From Butyriboletus loyo (taxonomy: Eukaryota; Basidiomycota; Agaricomycetes; Boletales; Boletaceae), in NCBI GenBank assembly GCA_038093515.1, contig JBBPSI010000191.1:1-46683 (forward strand): 46,683 bases of DNA, in the 5' to 3' direction. Each line of letters starts with the position of its first letter. The stretch's first letter is position 1. Below are positions 40,425 to 46,683 of the stretch, piece after piece. The notes beneath the pieces are model-generated. The model saw only the letters and a list, made by a program, of their open reading frames with translations. It ran no database searches and was not told the DNA's origin. A program made the position numbers and the translations under genes.

Positions 40425-41404
40425 TCTTCGGCCACCTTGGTTGCTGCGACGGGCAGCTTTTCTTCATCTTCTTCATTGAAGCACGCCTTGAGGACATTCA
40501 AGACGTCTTCTTGTTGGGTGCCTCGACCCTTTAACTCGGACAGATAGTCGACGAGTGGGGAGGGCTTTGACTCGGGTTGCGTGACGACGGCGGCGCGTGT
40601 GCGCTGAGGGTTGCGAGGGGGACGAGAGGGCGGTCCTCGGGAGTTCTGCCCGTTGCGTGGGGAGCGGGGATGGTTGGTTGAACGACATCCGACTTGGTGG
40701 CAGATGAAGCATTTGTTCTGCTTCATGTACTCCGCGCGTTGTACGGGAGTAAGTCGGACGGCGTCAACGTCCATGGCGTTGGGGTCCCTTCTGTTGGACG
40801 AGGGCTTCGAGGAGGAGGAGAACGTGGGGATGTAGCGCTTCCCGGCGCGGAGGTCGTCAATGCGCTTGTGTTGCGCGTGGAATGCGGATGTTTTCTCTGC
40901 CCATCCGGCAAGCGTGGTAGGTGGCTTCTCGCACGAGAGGACAGACTCGGCGAGGCGGGGGTCGAGACCGCGAATGAACCACTCGATGAGCGCCTTCTCA
41001 TCTATGATTCCGGACTTGGCAGCGAGGAGCTGGAACTCCGTGACGTACGTGTCGTAGCCGTCCTTCTTGTTGGCTCTGTTCTGGTTTAAGTTTCCCAGGT
41101 CGATGCGAGCGCTCTCTCCTACGTCGAAGGGGTGGAAGACTCTGTGAAAATCTTCGCAGACGGTAGTGAACTCCCTTTGTCGTGGAGTAGGGGTTCCATC
41201 TAGGAGAAGGCCCATCCAGCCTTCGGAAAACGTCTTGCCTTTCCCTTCGCTCATTTTCATGAGGAGGGCGTTGATTTTGGACTCGTCGTCGGGGAATGCA
41301 TTTTGGTTGGCGGCGAAGTAGGTGCGCATGGCGAGGAGCCATCGCGAAGCATCCTCATTGAGACCAGAGAAGTCCTTGGGGACGATCTTTCCTTTGTCGG
41401 ACAT
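40406..41404 (-). CDS. gag: Element 2 Gag, with a C-C-C-H knuckle
   Basis: 332 aa from ATG 41404 to TAG 40406. The core has WLLAMRTYFAANQNAFPDDE and later ALIEWFIRGLDPRLAESVLS, typical of Ty3/Gypsy capsid-like domains. The single zinc motif reads CFICHQVGCRSTNH: spacing is CX2CX4-x-X4-x, as in retroviral knuckles, but the third and fourth ligands are swapped (C then H). The C-terminus is basic and Pro-rich. The leader 41405-41804 shows no ORF that is worth listing. Role: particle assembly and RNA packaging. Confidence 0.92.
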   Translation of the reverse strand: MSDKGKIVPKDFSGLNEDASRWLLAMRTYFAANQNAFPDDESKINALLMKMSEGKGKTFSEGWMGLLLDGTPTPRQREFTTVCEDFHRVFHPFDVGESARIDLGNLNQNRANKKDGYDTYVTEFQLLAAKSGIIDEKALIEWFIRGLDPRLAESVLSCEKPPTTLAGWAEKTSAFHAQHKRIDDLRAGKRYIPTFSSSSKPSSNRRDPNAMDVDAVRLTPVQRAEYMKQNKCFICHQVGCRSTNHPRSPRNGQNSRGPPSRPPRNPQRTRAAVVTQPESKPSPLVDYLSELKGRGTQQEDVLNVLKACFNEEDEEKLPVAATKVAEEWPKDF

Positions 41405-41804
41405 CTCGTCGTTGTCTTCGTCGTCAGAGGGGTCTGCGGGTGGGAAATACGGCGGGGAGGGAGAGCGGGAGTTGTGTGGGGAGACGTGGGGGGTTCTGTC
41501 AAGCCAATCGCTTTGATAACCGTCGTCGCTGGGTTCCGGTTCGTTTTCCTGCCCTTGACCCTGGTCCTCGGGTTGATAAGAGGGTTCGGGGTCTAGCTGG
41601 GGCAGAGGGGAAAACTGGGGTTCAGGGTTTGGCGGGGCGGGAGAGTGTGGCGGCGATGGGTTGTCGACGACGATGGGTTCCGGTTCGGGAGAAGGAACAC
41701 GGAAAGAACGACCGACGCGTCTGGGACGTTGGATGGAAATGTTGGGCGAGGGTGGGGCGGCTTTACTGCTGAAGAGCAGAAGCGAGGTGAAGATCTAGTT
41801 CTTT

Positions 41805-42230
41805 TGTTACGCTGGGCGCTAACAATTGAACAGCGAGGAGGCACTCTGGAGTGGCCTCGAGACTCGTTAAGCGTTTCTGAGCTGGGTCTCAGACTATGTC
41901 TTAGTGCGCACACTAAGAGTCTGGAAGTGATACTAATTGCTAGCAGGAAGCTGCGTAGAACTAGATAAAGTACATGGTGGAAAGGCAGAGCCTTTATACT
42001 ACTGGGGTCTGCGCACAGACCGTGTTCCTAATCGAGACGCGAGAAGGAAAGTACAAATACGGAAGGAACATTCCAGAAGATTCCGGAGTGTGAGGGAAAG
42101 TGCGTCCGTGCGCGGGAAGTGGTGACTAAGCTAGAACGGTTGGTACCGTTCAAAGGGAACTAGCTGTAAGCTAGGCGAATGAAGTAGTCCAAGTGGTAGT
42201 GGATGGAAAAAGTATACCACTACCGTAACA
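41805..42230 (-). repeat. Element 2 5' LTR (family 2)
   Basis: 426 bp, TGTTACGCTGGG to TACCGTAACA on the plus strand. On the minus strand the internal region after the LTR starts AAAGAACTAGATCTTC, without a TGG tRNA-type start, so the primer is unclear and self-priming is possible. Confidence 0.95.
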
Positions 42231-43534
42231 TCACCTTCTTTGATACGAATATTATTAAATCCCCATCTGAGATCCAGCGCTGTGAAGATGTCGGCTCCTT
42301 TCAACCGATTGATCAACTGCGGAATCAGGGGTAACGGGTAACCATTTTTAATGGTTCCGTCGTTTAGATAACGATAGTCCATAACGAGTCGCTTATCTCC
42401 GGTCTTTTTTGGGATAAAGAACACAGGGGCCGTCTGCGGTGATTTGGACGGTCTTATGTAACCCTTCTTGAGTTCTTTTTCCACAAAACCTCGGATTTGC
42501 TCCTGTTCTTCTTCGGACATAGGGATAACGCGACCCTTTTTTGGTACAAAATCGGGTTTGAGATCTATTGCGTGATCCCATGGTTTCCTTTCAGGCATTC
42601 TTGCTGCCTCGTCCTCGGAGAACACATCTAAATAGTCGTGGTAAACCTCGGGTACCTTTCCGGCAACCTCTGGTTCTATAGTACAGCAAGAAGTAATGTT
42701 CGAAGATGAAATAGAGTCTCTGATAACACTACAGTAAGGTGAACAGTGATTAAATTTAATGGTTTTAAAACGCCAGTCAATGTCTGGGTTATGACGTGCA
42801 AACCAATCGTAACCAATAATCATTTGATGAGAACCAAGAAGAGAGACGTAAGCCTCGATCGATTCGTGGTGCCCATCAATTTCCATAAATAGGTAGGCTT
42901 TGTGCGTAATGCGACCTATGGCTCCTTTAGAGCCGTCTGCATTGATAACCTCCATGGAACGTTCTAATGGTACAGTGTCTATTTTTCTCGTATCGCAATA
43001 ATTTTTGTCAATGAAGGTATTGACTGCTCCCGTATCCAGCAAAGCTTTAAGCGAACGAGTTCGCCAAGTAGCGTTTGACTGGTAGGTGATTTTCACCACC
43101 GGGGAGTAATCTCCACCAAACATTAAAGAAGATTTAGGGGATTTATAATTAGAAGGAGACGGAGATGAAATCGGGGATCTGGTTTTCATTTGTCTCAAAA
43201 GAGAATTAAGCACGCTTTTGTGCGCCGCGCTCCCGTTAGGAGACGCTCTTTCGAGTTTTTCTATAGATAATTCATTCGATTTGATACAAGAGTCAAGAAA
43301 TTCGTCCTCTTCACAATCAACTAGACCAGGAACATCCACGCTTACATCTGAAGACGAATTCGCGAATACTGATCCAATCGAAAGTTTAGATTCAGATGGT
43401 ACGTAAGAAAGTTCATCTGTGTCTACGGAATAGTCCACAAATGTAGATAATGCGGAGAAAGAATTTGAAAATGAAGATGAAATATTGTTCAGTCCTCCAG
43501 GTACCCCTACACTAGAAGACTTTTTTATTTTAAA
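42231..43534 (-). pseudogene. pol: Element 3 Pol, N-terminal part (protease and start of reverse transcriptase)
   Basis: Entered by the -1 shift at 43528-43534. Linker, then the protease with ALLDTGAVNTFIDKNY, then the start of reverse transcriptase (QTAPVFFIPKKTGDKRLVMD; NGYPLPLIPQLINRLKGADI). It ends at KEGD, where Element 2 is inserted. Unlike Element 1, this linker has no stop: it reads RQMKTRSPISSPS at the position of the Element 1 TGA. The remaining Pol is at 34775-35101. Confidence 0.92.
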
Positions 43535-44733
43535 GACCGCGAGGCCTTTTCCTTTGCTTCGCAAGCGAAGACATCTGCCCAGTATGCTCGGGCGTCATCT
43601 CCCATGTATGCGGCACGCTGGGAGATTTCTTGTGGCGGTGCTCCAACCGCTGGTGGTGCCGGTAACGGCCTTGACTGATATGAGGTATTAGGAGGGGTTA
43701 CCTCCGCGGAATTAATTTGAACCCATCCTTGGACATAGGTTCCATCGGCCTGCTGGATCCACTGCTGCCTTACTTTCGGGCGAGGAGTGGTACCAGCTTT
43801 ATCCCGACGGTTTGGGTTTTGGGGGCAGTTGGGGCGGATGTGTCCGGCCTGCCCGCAGCCGAAACACGTTCTGGTCTCAGGGCCAGATTGCTGTGCGGAA
43901 AGATCCATTGGGGCTCCGCGGCCCGGTTGAGTTCCGACTGGTGTAAAGCCGGGAGGAGGTCCTTTGGGAGGAGGGTAGCCTCTTTGGGGCTGCTGCGTAT
44001 ACGGCCTCCATTGCCGCGCTTGCCCCGTTCCTCTTTCTGCGTACATTTGTTCGAAGGACCTTCCTGTCCTCCTGAACTCTTCAACCAAATTGTTGAAGTC
44101 CTCTAACACGTCTTCTGAGCATGAGAGAAATACTTGTTTGTAGATCTCGTATTTGACAGCTCTTTTTAGGAGCTCGATGGCGTGTTTGGGTTCACACTCA
44201 GATTGCCGATAAAGGACTTTGAACCTTTCTAGGAAGGTGTCGATTTGTTGTTGGCCTTGGGTAAGGGCGGCCAATTTCCTTAGTGCCTGATGAGCAAGCA
44301 CGTCGATCTGGAAGTGGCCCCTGATCATGGCCTGTAGGTACTCCCATTCTGGCCATGCCAGATCCTTTTTTCTCCCTTTAGATCTGTCGAGAGGATCTAT
44401 GTATTTTTCCTCTTCCATGACATAATCTTCCAAGACCAATTGAGAAAAGTCTTGGCCTTTGCCTTTGATGCGGCTAAGAACCGCGACCGTCCGGAGTTTG
44501 TCTGATTTCCAGGTGTTGACGGACACCCAGACTTTAAGGGAGGTCCACCAGTGGTGGAACTTTTCTCTGTCGCCGTCCCATTCTCCTGGGTCAGCAACCT
44601 TTTTTGATATTCCTCCTTGCTGATCTTTTTCCAGCCACTGCGCGAAGAGGGCGCGCAATGTCTGATCGTCGTAGACGGCGGCGGGGGCATAGTCGGTGGG
44701 AGCGGGGGCGTAAGACGGACCGGGATCAGACAT
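43525..44733 (-). CDS. gag: Element 3 Gag
   Basis: 402 aa from ATG 44733 (MSDPGPSYAPAPTDYAP) to TAA 43525. It aligns along its full length with Element 1 Gag and has a canonical knuckle CFGCGQAGHIRPNC. An upstream extension in the same frame lacks an ATG and is not included. The frame is intact though the element as a whole is truncated, so it could still express Gag. Confidence 0.92.
   Translation of the reverse strand: MSDPGPSYAPAPTDYAPAAVYDDQTLRALFAQWLEKDQQGGISKKVADPGEWDGDREKFHHWWTSLKVWVSVNTWKSDKLRTVAVLSRIKGKGQDFSQLVLEDYVMEEEKYIDPLDRSKGRKKDLAWPEWEYLQAMIRGHFQIDVLAHQALRKLAALTQGQQQIDTFLERFKVLYRQSECEPKHAIELLKRAVKYEIYKQVFLSCSEDVLEDFNNLVEEFRRTGRSFEQMYAERGTGQARQWRPYTQQPQRGYPPPKGPPPGFTPVGTQPGRGAPMDLSAQQSGPETRTCFGCGQAGHIRPNCPQNPNRRDKAGTTPRPKVRQQWIQQADGTYVQGWVQINSAEVTPPNTSYQSRPLPAPPAVGAPPQEISQRAAYMGDDARAYWADVFACEAKEKASRSLK
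43528..43534 (-). promoter_or_regulatory. Programmed -1 frameshift site (TTTAAAA), Element 3
   Basis: Minus strand TCT TTA AAA TAA at the gag end; shifting back by one gives TTT AAA ATA and the pol frame. Conserved with Element 1. Confidence 0.8.
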
Positions 44734-45508
44734 CCTTTTTTGGTCGTCGTCTGGGAAATCCGTAGAGTATTCGGAACCCAGTTTGGTAAGCGGATTTAAA
44801 GAAGTTGGGGGCGGAGGAAAAGGGGTGATTCTTGAATCTTCTTCGGCAACCTTTTTCTTCGGCTGAACCGGCTTCTTCGGCAAAAAACAAAAAGAAAACT
44901 ACAAGGTATAAAGACCCTTACTGTCTCCTATCTTCCAAGGTGACTCTGGGGGACTCTACAACAAGTAGAACGTAAAAAATATTTCTTCGAACGGAGGTAG
45001 TATCTCCGACGAAGCTTAGTCCGGTAATGGACAGTTACGGGTAAAAACTTTTTTACTACTAGTTGACAAATTTTGAAATATTTTTTCTGGGTTCTACCTC
45101 CCGTGTTACCACAGGGACTACGGTTTGGGAATAGCTCAGCCAACGGGATTTGGGGGTCCCGAAGTCGCTCTTTGCAAACTAGGCACGACCCTAGCGCAGA
45201 CTATCAACTCCAAGGGAGCGACGGAGAATGAATTTTACAGGTATTTACGCGAGACACAAAATCTACCCTTCCAAGGGGTTCCCCTAAAAGCGGCGGGGGC
45301 AATCCGAAATGAAAACTGCGGAACGTGCAGTAACGGCTCTAAACCCTGAGCACCGGGTTATCCCGTAAGAGGGAAGTTCTGCTCCGTCAAGTGGAGGCCT
45401 ACTGGAAGTGCGGATAGGGAAACGAAACGGGTACGCTATTGGCCAAACGCCGACAAGCACGCTACCCCTACCCTGGGGACCGGGTGTGTATCTGAAGTTT
45501 TAACCAAG
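44734..45508 (-). other. Element 3 leader region
   Basis: 775 bp between the 5' LTR and gag, similar in blocks to Element 1 14700-15324 (CTACCTCCCGTGTTACCAC; GACCGGGTGTGTATCTGAAG). It contains the candidate primer-binding site (CTTGGTTAAAACTTCAGATA on the minus strand, about 45489-45508). No ORF is supported. Confidence 0.7.
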
Positions 45509-46027
45509 TGTTACGATAGCAACGCACGGTCGAATGCCAGTACGAATACAACGTCACACAGGGTCCACCACAGTTGCTGCGCTACACAAAGCACAGGCAA
45601 GATATGATCAAGGAGTCTTAGCTTAATCCTCAACTGTTGCCAGCGAATAGACAAGTGGTTAAAACTAGGGAATCCTAGTCTAACCACGAGCCTTTTTATA
45701 TTGTACAAGAATGCGCACAGACCATGCTGTGCGTGTGATGAACTACTATACATGGATAGACTAAAGAAGAGAAGCGCAACGGTGATTAACCACACGAGGC
45801 GCGGGGATCAAAAAGAAGAGAAGTAAACGGAGATTAAATACATGTGTTGTGACGTCATAGAGTCTAGGCCTGGTCTAGGCCATGACATCATATGCTTAGT
45901 CAGCAAGAGATCACATGTAAGTTCCCACGATCACGTGCGCTATGTCACGTGACCTTTGAAAGTGAAAACGACTAAGTCCGAAGTGAAAGTGTATGAAGTG
46001 TACGAATAAAATGTTATGATTATAACA
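45509..46027 (-). repeat. Element 3 5' LTR (family 1)
   Basis: 519 bp from TGTTACGATAGC to TATAACA. TGACGTCA, GTCACGTGAC, the GGTCTGTGCGC dyad and TATA box are all present. Confidence 0.93.
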
Positions 46028-46192
46028 GGATTCCCTAGTTTTAACCACTTGTCTATTCACTGGCAACAGTTGAGGACTAAGCTAGAACTCCTAGTTCATA
46101 CTTGCCAGGTATTTGTGTATACCTGCAACTGTAGTGGACCCTGTGTGACAAGGCATTCGTACTGGCATTCAACCGTGCATTGCTAGCGTAAC
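46028..46192 (+). mobile_element. 3' part of an older family 1 LTR
   Basis: GGATTCCCTAGTTTTAACCA to TAGCGTAAC matches the last third of family 1 LTRs in plus orientation. Element 3 interrupts it on the left and Element 4 begins at 46193. Its missing 5' part was not found in the window. Confidence 0.85.
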
Positions 46193-46603
46193 TGTTACGG
46201 TAGTGGTATACTTTTTCCATCCACTACCCCTTGGACTACTTCATTCGCCTAGCCTTTCGCTAGTGCCCTTTGAGCGGTATGAGTCGCTTTAGCAGTCATC
46301 GTTTCTAGGCATTGAGGCGCTCTTTATACTCGAAGGCTCTCTGAATATTCCTTACATTTGTAGTTTGGCCTTGCGACAGGTGAACTTGGTCTGTGCACAG
46401 ACCTCTGTAGTATAAAGACTCTGTCTTTACACCTTGTACTTTATCTAGTTCTACGCAGCTTTCTGCTAGCAATTAGTTCATTGCCAGACTCTTAGTGCGA
46501 GCACTAAGACATAGTCTGAGACTTCTCCAGAATCGTCTCCAGAGTCTCAAGGCCACTCCAGAGTGCCTCCTCGCTGTTCTGATTGTTAGCGCCCAGCGTA
46601 ACA
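46193..46603 (+). mobile_element. Element 4: 5' LTR of a family 2 element running off the window
   Basis: 411 bp from TGTTACGGTAGTGG to CCCAGCGTAACA. The next 80 bases (46604-46683) match the Element 2 leader (AAAGAACTAGATCTTC; CTCTTCAGCAGTAAAGCC), so this is an internal-bearing element in plus orientation, not a solo LTR. It is more diverged than the Element 2 LTRs. Confidence 0.88.
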
Positions 46604-46683
46604 AAAGAACTAGATCTTCCTCTCACTTCTGCTCTTCAGCAGTAAAGCCGCCCTCCCCTCGCCCACCATTTCCATCCAACGTC

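Larger units (their letters stand above)
35102..42230 (-). mobile_element. Element 2: full-length GC-rich Ty3/Gypsy chromovirus with a third ORF, TSD TCACC
   Basis: 7129 bp with 426 bp LTRs at 35102-35527 and 41805-42230, and TCACC at 35097-35101 and 42231-42235. The LTRs differ at 6 of 426 positions, so it is young. Minus-strand order: 5' LTR, 400 bp leader, gag, pol with chromodomain, a separate zinc-knuckle ORF, purine tract, 3' LTR. All three reading frames are open. It is markedly more GC-rich than Element 1 and the surrounding sequence. It lies nested in Element 3 pol and is thus younger than Element 3. Confidence 0.96.
34232..46027 (-). mobile_element. Element 3: truncated family 1 chromovirus with two nested insertions
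   Basis: Same family as Element 1. On the minus strand it has the 5' LTR (45509-46027), leader, gag, the frameshift site and pol up to just beyond the reverse transcriptase. It stops abruptly at about 34232, where MQSKKTE is followed by unrelated sequence (Element 1 has MQSKKTDAIRDWPMP). RNase H, integrase, chromodomain and the 3' LTR are missing. A complete Element 2 sits in pol (TSD TCACC) and a family 1 solo LTR sits closer to the break (TSD CATTT). The base after the 5' LTR (GGATT at 46028) is itself inside an older family 1 LTR. Confidence 0.92.

Noticed and set aside
40400..40430. Canonical -1 slippery heptamer at the Element 2 gag/pol overlap
   Set aside because: The overlap reads GGATTTTTAG, which does not satisfy X XXY YYZ in the gag frame; reinitiation at the pol ATG is equally likely.
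35729..41968. Many plus-strand open frames of 100-180 codons inside Element 2
   Set aside because: They are antisense shadows of gag, pol and ORF3 in GC-rich DNA and show no domain.
44734..44883. Upstream extension of Element 3 Gag (PKKPVQPKKKV...)
   Set aside because: It lacks an ATG (the open frame begins at a TTG); the conserved MSDPGPS start is used instead.
1..46683. Telomere repeats, tRNA or rRNA genes, Starship-type captain recombinase
   Set aside because: No TTAGGG-type arrays, cloverleaf-like RNA genes or tyrosine recombinase signatures were found on reading both strands.

Overview
This window looks like a transposon-dense stretch of a filamentous fungal genome, most probably a basidiomycete. 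The evidence is many 50-65 bp introns with GTAAG donors and CTAAY branch points, chromodomain-carrying Ty3/Gypsy elements, a Tc1-type transposase, and multi-copy genes that join an OrsD-like double zinc finger to a RecQ-like helicase. No ribosomal RNA, tRNA or ordinary housekeeping gene was recognised. The species cannot be named from the sequence alone.

Layout. 1-840: 5' half of a decayed Tc1/mariner transposase and its terminal inverted repeat. 843-5025 (minus): decayed OrsD/helicase gene 'copy A', cut by the Tc1 element and by a solo LTR at 1000-1510. 5052-8883: repeats, three solo LTRs (5052-5874, 6627-7139, 8396-8821; all with 5-bp target-site duplications, TSDs) and a decayed unknown gene. 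8884-15828: full-length Ty3/Gypsy chromovirus ('Element 1'). 15829-19560: satellite-like AGTGTA arrays, a ~287 bp tandem repeat and other repeats. 19741-25569 (minus): OrsD/RecQ helicase 'copy B', with a solo LTR near its end. 25945-30514 (plus): a divergent nine-exon gene whose exons sum to a multiple of three (~1142 codons), carrying two TGA stops and a solo LTR. 30515-32047: array of palindromes. 32050-33033: a second copy of a 440 bp repeat and a 176 bp tandem repeat. 33041-34231 (minus): spliced unknown gene, 5'-truncated. 34232-46027: truncated chromovirus of the Element 1 family ('Element 3') with a solo LTR (34255-34774) and a complete GC-rich chromovirus ('Element 2', 35102-42230) nested in it. 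46028-46683: LTR fragment and the 5' end of another Element 2-family copy ('Element 4').

The main novelty candidate is the divergent pair at 19.7-30.5 kb. Introns on both strands carry the same palindrome (half-site about TGATTAGTTMACA), and two introns are nearly identical along their whole length. The same palindrome recurs at roughly 70-310 bp spacing over 1.2 kb just downstream. Its right arm supplies the ACTAAT branch point. This looks like an introner-like, self-spreading palindromic intron family, or a dispersed binding site of a locus-encoded protein. Copy A has an analogous but different palindrome in its introns and flank. The plus-strand gene has a ParB/sulfiredoxin-like DGNH-x-V motif, a weak but testable clue.

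Decay pattern. Many premature stops are TGA where CGA is expected, and 7 of 8 differences between the Element 1 LTRs are transitions at CpG. This suggests mutation of methylated cytosines.
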